From: an uncultured Lachnospiraceae bacterium
GTDB lineage: Bacteria > Bacillota > Clostridia > Lachnospirales > Lachnospiraceae
Direction of reading: 5' to 3'
Length of the DNA: 64,000 bases
Assembly (NCBI GenBank): GCA_910579865.1
Contig: CAJTXA010000011.1
Coordinates: 62,001 to 126,000, forward strand
Shown here piece after piece: positions 25,201-33,663 of the stretch (the first letter of the stretch is position 1; each line of letters opens with the position of its first letter). A program made the translations under genes and the position numbers. The notes under the pieces were generated by a model. The model saw nothing but the letters and a program-made list of their open reading frames with translations. It ran no database searches and was not told where the DNA came from.

Positions 25201-25761
25201 CTATAAAATAGCATAAATTAAACTTCCAAAAACTCCTGTTCCAAAGATAACCTGTATTGCATTTAACCGATATCTCCGAAGCAGGTAAAATCCTCCTATT
25301 AATAATCCAAACTCTACTAATCGAAAATTTTCAATCGCAACCCCTTCTTCTCCAAACAAACCTAAAAGAAGAATGGATACTCCTGCTGAAGCAATTAAAG
25401 CAACAACTGCTGGACGTAATGCCGAAAGGACTTTTTGAACACCATTTAATTGACGATATTTATAATAAAAATAAGCTAATAGAAGGCAAATAAAAAAGGA
25501 AGGTAAAATACATCCTATTGTACAAAGTATTGCACCAGGAATTCCAGCAAGCCGTATTCCAACAAAGGTTGCAGAATTAATTGAAATTGGGCCTGGTGTC
25601 ATCTCAGCAATTGTAATCAAATCCGTAAACTCTTGTAAAGTCATCAAACCATGTACCTCTACAATTTGATTTTGTATTAGGGGAATTGCTGCATATCCAC
25701 CTCCTACACTAAATAGTCCAACCTGAATAAAACTAAAAAATAATTGTAAAAGAATACTCAT
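25201..25761 (-). CDS. Chromate transporter family protein, second half
   Basis: A 186-residue membrane protein with about six helices. FSVGGGYAAIPLIQNQIVE near the N-terminus and EMTPGPISINSATFVGIRLAG (about 53-73) are the CHR domain signatures. Short CHR proteins work as pairs with opposite membrane topology (as YwrA/YwrB in B. subtilis). The partner ends four bases inside this gene. Chromate efflux is the known role of the family, but the physiological substrate in an anaerobe is uncertain. Confidence 0.88.
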   Translation of the reverse strand: MSILLQLFFSFIQVGLFSVGGGYAAIPLIQNQIVEVHGLMTLQEFTDLITIAEMTPGPISINSATFVGIRLAGIPGAILCTIGCILPSFFICLLLAYFYYKYRQLNGVQKVLSALRPAVVALIASAGVSILLLGLFGEEGVAIENFRLVEFGLLIGGFYLLRRYRLNAIQVIFGTGVFGSLIYAIL

Positions 25762-26366
25762 GCCTTTGTAGCCTCCTTATTCTTTTCTATATTTTTCTGC
25801 ATAGACAAAATCACATCTAAAATACCAATTCCAAGACAAACTAAAATAATCAGCATAGCACTAATTCCAAATACTGCTGTAGCTAAGAAAGAAACCACCA
25901 TCATACTAATATAAAGCATCCGCTTTGTCCGATAGACATTTTTTGCTAAATTAAAAACTACATCAAAAATTACAGCCGCTACCCCAACACGCATAACTTG
26001 CAGTGCAGTTGCAATAGTTGGATTCTCTCGAAATTGTGTATAAAATACAGAAATAAGTGAAATAATTACCATAGGAGGAATTGCTGTTCCAAGAATTGCT
26101 ACAAATGTTCCTGTAATCCCTGCCATTCGGTATCCAAGAATAACAGAAGCATTAATTGGAATTGGCCCCGGTGAAGACTGCGCAATTGCAGTAATATCCA
26201 ACATCTCATTTTCTTCTAGCCATCCCAGTTCTTCCACAAATTTTTTCTTCATAAGAGAAACAATTACAAATCCTCCTCCAAAAGTAAATGCGCTTAAAGT
26301 AAATGTTGCCAAGAAAAGCTTCCACAGAATTTTAGTTTTCCTTTCCTTCTGCTTTTTTTCATCCAT
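25758..26366 (-). CDS. Chromate transporter family protein, first half
   Basis: A 202-residue membrane protein. FGGGFVIVSLMKKKFVEELGWL and IAQSSPGPIPINASVILGYRMAG (about 60-82) are the CHR domain signatures. ATG 26366 has GGAGGG ten bases upstream; the ATG at 26384 is part of that site. It overlaps its partner by four bases and is divergent from the LysR-type gene, which probably controls it. Confidence 0.88.
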   Translation of the reverse strand: MDEKKQKERKTKILWKLFLATFTLSAFTFGGGFVIVSLMKKKFVEELGWLEENEMLDITAIAQSSPGPIPINASVILGYRMAGITGTFVAILGTAIPPMVIISLISVFYTQFRENPTIATALQVMRVGVAAVIFDVVFNLAKNVYRTKRMLYISMMVVSFLATAVFGISAMLIILVCLGIGILDVILSMQKNIEKNKEATKA

Positions 26367-26439
26367 TTTTTCTATTCCCTCCATTTTTTATTTTTTGCTC
26401 CTGCTGTTTTCGTTGATAAGATAACTATAATATAAAATA

Positions 26440-26499
26440 ATGATTTTGTAAAATAAGTATCCTTTATTTTATCATACATTTTTTTTATGATTTTGTAAA
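26440..26499. promoter_or_regulatory. Repeated motif in the LysR/chromate-transporter intergenic region
   Basis: ATGATTTTGTAAA occurs at 26440-26452 and again at 26487-26499, 47 bp apart, in the 165-bp gap between divergent genes. These may be binding sites of the LysR-type regulator; the region is too AT-rich for certainty. Confidence 0.4.
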
Positions 26500-26530
26500 T
26501 TGTAAAAAAATAAAAAGAAAGGAATTAACG

Positions 26531-27421
26531 ATGCAAGATATAAAAATAGAAACCTTTATTACTGTTTGTGAATATCAAAATTTCACAAAAGCTTCTGACA
26601 GATTAGGACTTACTCAACCAGCCGTATCTAGACAAATGAAATCCTTAGAAGATTACTATGGTGTTCCTTTATTTCATTTTGAAGGAAAAAAATTTTTTTT
26701 AACACAAGCAGGAAAAACTTTATACCATTTTGCAAAAAATATGCAAAATGATGAAATGAAATTAAAAAAACAACTAAAAGAACCTGCTGTTTTTCCCTTA
26801 CATCTTGGTTCTACGCCTACTCCAGGGGAATTTCTATTGCCAAATATCCTATCCTCTTATTTAAAGAAATATCCTACTCCAAATGTTTCTCTTATCATTC
26901 AAAATACTGAATTTCTTTTAGAACAATTAAATAATGGAAAAATTGATCTTGCTATAGTAGAAGGAAACTTCCCCAAAAAAGAATATGAATATGTCCTTTT
27001 TTCCAATCAAAACTATCTTCCTGTATGTGCTTTTCATCAAATTTTTCCAGAAACAAAATCCCAGATTCCTATAGAGAATCTACTTTCTCAAACCCTAATT
27101 ATCAGAGAACCTGGATCTGGAAATCGAGAAATTTTAGAATATAGTCTAAAACGACAAAATCTTTCCCTGTCTGATTTTTCATCGATTATTGAAACGAATC
27201 ATATCCAAGTACAAAAATCTCTGGTACAGCAAGGCTGTGGCATTGCATTTTTATTTGAAGCTGCAATTGAAGCAGAAAATAACTTTCAAAAAATACCTGT
27301 TTTTGGTTTTCCATTACAACACGAATTTAACATTATTTGGCGTAAAAACAGTTTTTTTCAAGAAACCTATCAGCAATTAGCTCAATATTTTCAAAACCAA
27401 TTACAAAAAAAATCTTCATAA
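26531..27421 (+). CDS. LysR-family transcriptional regulator
   Basis: A 296-residue regulator. The N-terminal winged HTH is clear: IETFITVCEYQNFTKASDRLGLTQPAVSRQMKSLEDYYGVPLF (about 6-48). The periplasmic-binding-protein-like effector domain (about 90-290) contains LHLGSTPTPGEFLLPNIL and IDLAIVEGNF. It is transcribed away from the chromate-transporter pair and is presumably their regulator; the effector is unknown. AAAGAAAGGA precedes the ATG. Confidence 0.92.
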   Translation: MQDIKIETFITVCEYQNFTKASDRLGLTQPAVSRQMKSLEDYYGVPLFHFEGKKFFLTQAGKTLYHFAKNMQNDEMKLKKQLKEPAVFPLHLGSTPTPGEFLLPNILSSYLKKYPTPNVSLIIQNTEFLLEQLNNGKIDLAIVEGNFPKKEYEYVLFSNQNYLPVCAFHQIFPETKSQIPIENLLSQTLIIREPGSGNREILEYSLKRQNLSLSDFSSIIETNHIQVQKSLVQQGCGIAFLFEAAIEAENNFQKIPVFGFPLQHEFNIIWRKNSFFQETYQQLAQYFQNQLQKKSS

Positions 27422-27433
27422 AATAGTTATTTA

Positions 27434-28063
27434 TCAATAAATATCCTCTCGATAAATCCGAAGGATACTTCCTAAAAATGATCCAATAAACAATATTCCA
27501 GTTATTCCAATTCCAATGAAAAGAAAATCATTTCCTTGATTTATTTTTTCATACCTTGATAAATACAACAGGTGATATGGCAATAGCCATGGATCAATTT
27601 TGGCAAAGGATGTATTTGACAATACTACATTGACTAAGATAATACCAGCAAGTATACTAAATGGAACAAGCCCTCCTTTGGTTCGCAAAGCTAAATAAAG
27701 AAATGGCGTAATAACTGGATGAATGACCAGCAAAAAAAGAATCAGAAATTTTCCAATTAGAACTCGTATCCGAGAAACAGGCACTACAAAAATTGTTTTC
27801 CATGTTTGTTCGTTATATTCTCTTGTAATTAAAGAAATCGCAACAATAGCTAAAACCATAGACCCAAATAGTAACATAAGAAACATAATTGCATTATCAT
27901 AGAGTGTAAATAAATCAAAGGAACGTTCGTTATCTAATGTAATATTTCGAAAAAAAGAACCAGATAAAGCTAAAATAGGACAAATCATACTTTCCAATAT
28001 AAGAATTCGCATCACTTTTGAATGTTTTAATTTTAACCACTCACAAAAGATAATATTAAACAA
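27434..28063 (-). CDS. ABC-2-type permease (lantibiotic-immunity-like)
   Basis: A 209-residue membrane protein beginning FNIIFCEWLKLKHSKVMRI, with about five to six helices and the segment ISLITREYNEQTWKTIFVVPVSRIRVLIGKF. This start and loop are characteristic of MutE/EpiG-like permeases that protect against lantibiotics. At 209 residues it is shorter than the usual 240-250, perhaps by an internal loss around residues 140-150. Its ATPase gene just upstream is broken, so it is likely non-functional even though its frame is open. Confidence 0.65.
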   Translation of the reverse strand: MFNIIFCEWLKLKHSKVMRILILESMICPILALSGSFFRNITLDNERSFDLFTLYDNAIMFLMLLFGSMVLAIVAISLITREYNEQTWKTIFVVPVSRIRVLIGKFLILFLLVIHPVITPFLYLALRTKGGLVPFSILAGIILVNVVLSNTSFAKIDPWLLPYHLLYLSRYEKINQGNDFLFIGIGITGILFIGSFLGSILRIYREDIY

Positions 28064-28103
28064 TGCTTTCCTCCTCCTTTTTCACCTGTTTTTTAAAATA
28101 ATC

Positions 28104-28640
28104 TTATAATGTTTCTTCATAGACACGGATTTTCGTAACCACAATTTTATCTTCTACAAAACTACAATTAATTTCTCCTCGCCTGTCCATTTTCTCAAAT
28201 ATCCGCAATCGAGAGGCATCGATCACAATATAATCAAAGATTTGAAACTTTCGTTCTAACAATAAAACAGCTTTATGCATATCAGATACTTCAAATTCTA
28301 CATAACTGCGATTCTTTTTACGCAATTCATTCAAATCAACTTCTTCTAATAGTTTTCCCTTATGCATCATACCAATCCAATCCGCTAATTGCTCAATTTC
28401 ATTTAATACATGTCCTGACAATAAAATAGTGGTTCCCTCTTTTTTTAATTGTATTAAATAATTTCGAATTTCACAGATCCCAATCGGATCTAATAAGAGC
28501 TGCTGCTATACCCAGCCTTTGTTTCATTCCAAGTGAAAATTTCTGAAACGTTTTTGAAGCTGTTTGTTCTAATCCCATTAAAAATAATACTCGCTCTATA
28601 CTGTCCTTTCGGTGCTGTCCACGCAATCGTGCAATTTTGC
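28104..28640 (-). pseudogene. Broken ABC ATPase lacking Walker A and Walker B
   Basis: The middle part (ARLRGQHRKDSIERVLFLMGLEQTASKTFQKFSLGMKQRLGIAAALI, with the signature FSLGMKQR) is in one frame and ends near 28485. The remainder (LDPIGICEIRNYLIQLKKEGTTILLSGHVLNEIEQLAD, with the H-loop) continues in another. Comparison with intact BcrA/LanF-type ATPases shows that the segment containing Walker B (about 14 residues, LLLLDEPTNG-like) has been lost at the joint. Walker A is missing because the 5' end is fused to a response-regulator fragment. Confidence 0.82.
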
Positions 28641-28645
28641 CTGAA

Positions 28646-28750
28646 TCCGAAACCACATACAAAAACCTCATACCCTTCTTTTTCCAAACTATCCTTCAAC
28701 AGCCGGCATAAATCCATATCATCCTCAATCACCAAGATCCTCTGTTTCAT
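28646..28750 (-). pseudogene. N-terminal fragment of a response regulator
   Basis: About 35 codons (MKQRILVIEDDMDLCRLL, then KDSLEKEGYEVFVCGFG) encode the first strand, helix and acidic pair of a receiver domain. The frame then runs into the ABC-ATPase remnant out of frame near 28640-28646. A deletion removed the rest of the regulator, any kinase gene and the start of the ATPase. Confidence 0.78.
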
Positions 28751-28774
28751 CTCTACTTCTAACCTCTTTCCACC

Positions 28775-28821
28775 AAAAAAGGGTTATCACAAAAATAAAA
28801 AAATATTTTATGTGACAACCC
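28775..28821 (-). terminator. alaS terminator
   Basis: GGGTTGTCACA (28821-28811) pairs with TGTGATAACCC (28791-28781), with one mismatch, and an AT-rich inner extension. Six T residues follow on the minus strand. Confidence 0.85.
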
Positions 28822-28845
28822 CACTCCACTTTTCATTTTATTAAA

Positions 28846-31503
28846 TTACTGTATTTGCTCTTCCAATACCTTAGCAGCTGCTTCCAACATCGCTGCAATT
28901 CCTTCTGGTTTTTTTCCACCAGCTTGAGCCATATTTGGACGTCCGCCACCACCGCCGCCAACAAAAGAAGCCAGCTTCTTAATCAAATTCCCCGCATGTG
29001 CACCCTTTTTCATAGCACCTTCAGTTGCCATAGCAATTAAATTTACTTTCTCATTTCCCTGTGCAGAAGCCAAAATTACAACTCCTTCTCCAAGCTTATT
29101 CTTTAACTGATCTCCAAGATTTCGAAGACCATTCATATCCACATCGGAAACCTTAACAGCGAGTAATTTTACTCCCTGTATTTCTATTACTTGATCGATG
29201 GTATCTTTAAGTGCCTGATTTGCTAACTTTGCCTTTAACTTTTCATTCTCAGACTGCAAAGCTTTCCCTTCTTCTAGTATCGTTTCTAACTTCTTCCGTA
29301 TCTGTGCAGGTTCTGTCTTTACAAGTTTTGCTGCTGCCAAAAGCTCTTCTTCCATCTTTTTATAATAATCAAATACTCCTTGTGAAGTAATTGCTTCAAT
29401 TCTGCGTACACCAGAAGCAATTCCCGATTCTGATAAAATTTTAAATGCAGTAATCACTCCTGTATTCTTTACATGGGTACCACCGCAAAGTTCTTTGCTA
29501 AATTCTCCCATGCTAACCACACGTACAGTATCTCCATATTTTTCACCAAAAAGTGCTTTTGCTCCTGTCTTTTTTGCTTCTTCTAAAGCCAGAACTTCTG
29601 TTACTACAGAAAGATTTTGAGCAATCTGCTGATTGACGATCTCCTCTACCTGCTGGATTTCTTTCTTTGTCATAGCTGAAAAATGAGTAAAATCGAAGCG
29701 AAGACGATCGGCTGTTACCAAAGAACCTGCTTGTTCTACATGGGTGCCAAGCACACAACGAAGAGCTTCCTGCAAAAGATGAGTCGCACTATGATTTTTT
29801 CCAGTTGCAAAACGCTTTTCTTGATCAACTGCCAATGTCACCTTATCTCCTACAGAAAAAATCCCACTTTCAACTACCCCAACATGTCCTACACGTCCGC
29901 CTTTTAACTTAATTGTATCCAAAACTGTAAAAGAAGCCCCTTCCTTTGTAATCAATCCAGTATCACCTGCTTGTCCACCCATCATTGCATAAAAAGGTGT
30001 TTCTTCTACTAAGATGGTTCCTTCTTGCCCAGCTACCAACTCCTGCACGACATCACTTTCTGTTGTTATAACTGAAATGGAAGAAGAATGTGTCATTTTT
30101 TCATATCCTACAAATTGAGAGGTTATCTTTACATCAATTTTATCATAAACAGTCGCATCTGCTCCCATATAATTGGTTGTTGTATGTGCGCTTTGTGCCG
30201 TTTCTCTTTGTATAGCCATTGCCTTTTGGAATCCTTCTTTTTCAATTGTAAAACCCTTTTCTTCCAAAATTTCCTGCGTCAAATCGAGTGGAAATCCATA
30301 GGTATCATATAGTTTAAAAGCATCTTCTCCACTTAATACTTTTACCCCTTTTTTCATACAAACGTCTTCCATATCAGCCAAAATCATCAATCCCTGATCA
30401 ATTGTCTTATGAAATCGTTCCTCTTCTACAGTCAATAATTTTAAGATATACTCCTGCTTTTCTTCTAACTCTGGATAGCCATCTCTTGATTCTGCAATTA
30501 CGGTCTTACAAAGCTCTGCTAAAAATAATCCTTGTATTCCAAGCAAACGTCCATGTCTAGCTGCCCGCCGAAGCAATCTCCGAAGAACATATCCCCTTCC
30601 CTCGTTGGAAGGAATAATACCATCTGAAGTCATAAAAGTAACAGAACGAATATGATCCGTAATTAACCGGATGGAAATATCTTTTTTCGCATCAGTTTGA
30701 TAAGTAACATGTGCTAATTCACAGATTTTATCACGAATTGCTTTCATAGTATCAATATCAAATACAGAATCTACCTCTTGCATCACAACAGCAAGTCGTT
30801 CTAATCCCATTCCGGTATCAATATTTTTACTAGTTAATTCGGTATAATGATGGTTTCCATCACTTTCAAATTGTGTAAATACATTATTCCATACTTCCAT
30901 ATAGCGATCACAGTCACATCCAACTTTGCAATCTGGTTTTCCACAGCCATATGAAATTCCTCTATCATAATAAATCTCGGAACAAGGACCACAAGGGCCT
31001 GCTCCATGTTCCCAAAAATTATCACAGTCACCATTTTCATCTCGATAAAAACGAGTAATTTTTTCAGCCGGAACGCCAACTTCCTTTGTCCAAATAGCAA
31101 ATGCTTCTTCATCTTCACTATAAATAGAAGGATATAATCGATCTGCTTCCAATCCAAGTACTTGTGTTAAAAACTCCCATGACCAAGTAATGGCTTCCTT
31201 TTTAAAATAATCTCCAAAAGAAAAATTTCCAAGCATTTCAAAAAAAGTCAGATGTCTTGCTGTCTTTCCTACATTTTCAATATCCCCTGTACGAATACAC
31301 TTCTGGCAAGTTGTTACCCTCTTTCTTGGTGGAATTTCTTGTCCAGTAAAATAAGGCTTTAAAGGTGCCATACCAGAATTAATTAATAATAAACTTTTAT
31401 CATTCTGTGGGATCAAAGAAAAACTTTTCAGTTTTAAATGATCCTTACTTTCAAAAAATTCCAGAAACCTTCTGCGTAGCTCATTTACACCATAGTTCTT
31501 CAC
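28846..31503 (-). CDS. alaS: Alanyl-tRNA synthetase
   Basis: An 885-residue class II synthetase of normal length. The catalytic core includes LLINSGMAPLKPYFTGQEIPP and RHLTFFEMLGNFSFGDYFK (about 84-102). The editing domain has the zinc-binding NHSATHLLQEALR (about 569-581) and ELCGGTHVKNTG (about 671-682). The C-terminal DHHA1 domain ends with GGGGGGRPNMAQAGG. No T-box leader is visible upstream; only 21 bp separate it from a small membrane-protein gene, with which it is probably co-transcribed. Confidence 0.98.
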   Translation of the reverse strand: MKNYGVNELRRRFLEFFESKDHLKLKSFSLIPQNDKSLLLINSGMAPLKPYFTGQEIPPRKRVTTCQKCIRTGDIENVGKTARHLTFFEMLGNFSFGDYFKKEAITWSWEFLTQVLGLEADRLYPSIYSEDEEAFAIWTKEVGVPAEKITRFYRDENGDCDNFWEHGAGPCGPCSEIYYDRGISYGCGKPDCKVGCDCDRYMEVWNNVFTQFESDGNHHYTELTSKNIDTGMGLERLAVVMQEVDSVFDIDTMKAIRDKICELAHVTYQTDAKKDISIRLITDHIRSVTFMTSDGIIPSNEGRGYVLRRLLRRAARHGRLLGIQGLFLAELCKTVIAESRDGYPELEEKQEYILKLLTVEEERFHKTIDQGLMILADMEDVCMKKGVKVLSGEDAFKLYDTYGFPLDLTQEILEEKGFTIEKEGFQKAMAIQRETAQSAHTTTNYMGADATVYDKIDVKITSQFVGYEKMTHSSSISVITTESDVVQELVAGQEGTILVEETPFYAMMGGQAGDTGLITKEGASFTVLDTIKLKGGRVGHVGVVESGIFSVGDKVTLAVDQEKRFATGKNHSATHLLQEALRCVLGTHVEQAGSLVTADRLRFDFTHFSAMTKKEIQQVEEIVNQQIAQNLSVVTEVLALEEAKKTGAKALFGEKYGDTVRVVSMGEFSKELCGGTHVKNTGVITAFKILSESGIASGVRRIEAITSQGVFDYYKKMEEELLAAAKLVKTEPAQIRKKLETILEEGKALQSENEKLKAKLANQALKDTIDQVIEIQGVKLLAVKVSDVDMNGLRNLGDQLKNKLGEGVVILASAQGNEKVNLIAMATEGAMKKGAHAGNLIKKLASFVGGGGGGRPNMAQAGGKKPEGIAAMLEAAAKVLEEQIQ

Positions 31504-31524
31504 AATATTTCCTCCTCTGATTCC

Positions 31525-31668
31525 CTAATTTGGAACACTGTTTTTCTTACTGTCATTTCTATCTCTTAATTTTTTACCAGAAATAACAGCTACTACAATT
31601 ACGGCTAATAAACCTACTGCCGCTATTCCATAATTAAATACTGCATTAAAAAAATTTATAAAATCCAT
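31525..31668 (-). CDS. Small single-pass membrane protein
   Basis: A 47-residue peptide with one hydrophobic helix (YGIAAVGLLAVIVVAVISG) and a basic tail (KKLRDRNDSKK). AAAGGAGG lies 11 bases before ATG 31668; the open frame continues to 31734 but without a site. I do not recognise it. It precedes alaS by 21 bp and likely shares its promoter. Confidence 0.6.
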   Translation of the reverse strand: MDFINFFNAVFNYGIAAVGLLAVIVVAVISGKKLRDRNDSKKNSVPN

Positions 31669-31754
31669 AGATTTCAAACCTCCTTTAAGCTCTTTTTTCC
31701 TGTTTTGTTGTTCTATTGTTTTGTTATTTTGCAAAACATATTTTTATATTCTAT

Positions 31755-31790
31755 AATAGTAGCATATCATTTTTATGATTGCAAGATGAT
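31755..31790 (-). promoter_or_regulatory. Candidate promoter of the small-membrane-protein/alaS operon
   Basis: On the minus strand TTGCAA, 17 bp and TACTAT lie about 100 bp before ATG 31668 (coordinates approximate to a few bases). It is the best match in this gap, which is divergent to the MutS-like gene. Confidence 0.45.
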
Positions 31791-31877
31791 CCTAGACAAA
31801 AGTTATATTTTAATCTGCTTGCATTCCTTCTTCTTTTCCTTTAAGATAAAACTAGAAAAAGGAAAGGAAACAAAAAA

Positions 31878-33566
31878 ATGAAATTAGAACTACAACTGAT
31901 TGGATTAGGACTTACTATTTATGTCTTTCTTGTTTTTCAATTTCTCTACTTTCAGAAAAAAAATCGAATCGAACTTGAACAAACACTCAAAAAGGAATGG
32001 GGAAATTTTTCTACAAAAGAATGGCACCCTTCTGATTGGGAACGTCTTACACATAGTTTCACTGTTTTTTCTCACACTATTTTTATCGATACAATCACTT
32101 GGAATGACTTTGAGATGGATGCTATTTTTCGCCAGATCAATCAAACTCATTCTTCAATTGGAGAAGAATATTTGTACTATCTGTTGCATACACCTGCTAC
32201 AGAAAAAGAAAAACTAGAGGAACGAGAACATCTGATCACTTATTTTACAACTCACGAGAAAGAACGAATCGCTTTCCAAGTTCTTGCCGAAAAGATAGGA
32301 AAACAGAAAAAAGAGTCTCTTTATGAATCCTTATTTGGTTTCAAAGAAATACCTGTACTAAAGTCATGGAAGCATATTCTTTCTGATATTTTTCTAATAG
32401 GAAGTTTCTTATTTTTACTTGTCAATCCCATCTTAGGTATTTTTCTGCTTATTTTGGCATTGGCATATAGTATTTCTCTTTATTATAAAGAAAAGGCAAA
32501 AGTGGCAAATTCGATTTCCTGTTTTCAGCAAATCATACCTCTTTTAAAAGCAATCGACAAAAGAACGCTATTTCAAACAACAGAATTAAAACCCTATTTT
32601 GATCAAATGGCAGATGCACAGAAAAAATTAATTTCATTTAAAAAATTTTCTCTCCTATTTGGCCGAGGTTTCTCTGGTTCTCCAATTGATATTTTACTTG
32701 ACTATGTTCGAATGTTGACTCATATCGATCTCATTTTATTTAACCAAGTTGTCATTCAATTTCAAATGTATAAAAATGAAATCTTATTTTGTATGAATCA
32801 ATTTGGTTTTTTAGAAAGTATGATAGCAGCAGCTTCTTATCGAAAAGCTCTGCCAAACTATTGTATTCCAGAATTTTTAACCTTAGAAGGTCAAAAAAAA
32901 CCACTAAGTATCAAACTCACGAATGTCTATCATCCTAGAATCGAAACACCAGTAAAAAATTCAATTGCAGTTAAAAAATCGGTATTACTAACCGGATCAA
33001 ATGCTTCTGGAAAATCTACCTTTTTAAAAACAACTGCTATTGCAGCTCTTCTTGCACAGACTATTCATACTGTGCCAGCAGACCAATATCAAGCCCCTTT
33101 TTACCAAATTTATTCTTCTATGGCTATTCGAGATAATCTTTCTGGACATGATAGTTATTATATGGTAGAAATCAAATCTCTAAAGCGAATCCTTGATGCA
33201 AAAAAAGATACCATTCCTGTTCTTTGTTTTATCGATGAAGTTTTACGGGGCACAAATACAGTAGAAAGAATTGCTGCTTCCACAGAAATCTTAAAAAGTT
33301 TGTCCAATCAGCAAGTACTCTGTTTTGCGGCAACCCATGACATTGAATTAACACAATTATTAAAAGAAGAATATGAAAACTATTATTTTCGTGAACAAAT
33401 CCAAAAGGAAGACATTTTATTTGATTATCAGTTAAAAAAAGGAATCTCTACAAGCAGAAATGCCATTCGCCTTATTCAGCAAATCGGATATGAGAAAAAG
33501 ATTGTCGATCGGGCTCTTTTACGAGCTGATACCTTTTTAAAAACTGGAAGCTGGCGAGAAATTTAA
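31878..33566 (+). CDS. MutS-related membrane ATPase
   Basis: A 562-residue protein. One membrane helix at residues 5-25 and a pair around 165-205 precede a C-terminal MutS ATPase domain. That domain has Walker A LLTGSNASGKSTFLKT (about 372-387), the IYSSMAIRDNLSGHDSYYMVEIKSLKRIL segment (the ST-rich loop of MutS is YFA-E-I) and Walker B VLCFIDEVLRGTNTVER (about 450-466), then FAATHDIELTQLL. Mismatch-binding domains are absent. This is the MutS-like membrane protein family of Firmicutes, whose role is unknown; participation in mismatch repair is unlikely. Confidence 0.85.
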   Translation: MKLELQLIGLGLTIYVFLVFQFLYFQKKNRIELEQTLKKEWGNFSTKEWHPSDWERLTHSFTVFSHTIFIDTITWNDFEMDAIFRQINQTHSSIGEEYLYYLLHTPATEKEKLEEREHLITYFTTHEKERIAFQVLAEKIGKQKKESLYESLFGFKEIPVLKSWKHILSDIFLIGSFLFLLVNPILGIFLLILALAYSISLYYKEKAKVANSISCFQQIIPLLKAIDKRTLFQTTELKPYFDQMADAQKKLISFKKFSLLFGRGFSGSPIDILLDYVRMLTHIDLILFNQVVIQFQMYKNEILFCMNQFGFLESMIAAASYRKALPNYCIPEFLTLEGQKKPLSIKLTNVYHPRIETPVKNSIAVKKSVLLTGSNASGKSTFLKTTAIAALLAQTIHTVPADQYQAPFYQIYSSMAIRDNLSGHDSYYMVEIKSLKRILDAKKDTIPVLCFIDEVLRGTNTVERIAASTEILKSLSNQQVLCFAATHDIELTQLLKEEYENYYFREQIQKEDILFDYQLKKGISTSRNAIRLIQQIGYEKKIVDRALLRADTFLKTGSWREI

Positions 33567-33594
33567 TGAAATCAATTATCTATAAACAGAAAAA

Positions 33595-33622
33595 AGCTGT
33601 CAGACTCTGCTTGCTGACAGCT
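33595..33622. terminator. Shared terminator of convergent genes
   Basis: AGCTGTCAG (33595-33603) and CTGACAGCT (33614-33622) form a perfect 9-bp stem. T-rich tails follow on both strands (TTTCT on plus, TTTTTTCTG on minus). It serves the MutS-like gene and spoIVA. Confidence 0.85.
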
Positions 33623-33663
33623 TTCTAAATCATATTGACTCTTATTGATTATTCACATCTTCA

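Noticed and set aside
31504..31800. T-box leader for alaS
   Set aside because: No T-box core motif or antiterminator is visible, and a small gene with its own ribosome binding site occupies the space just upstream.
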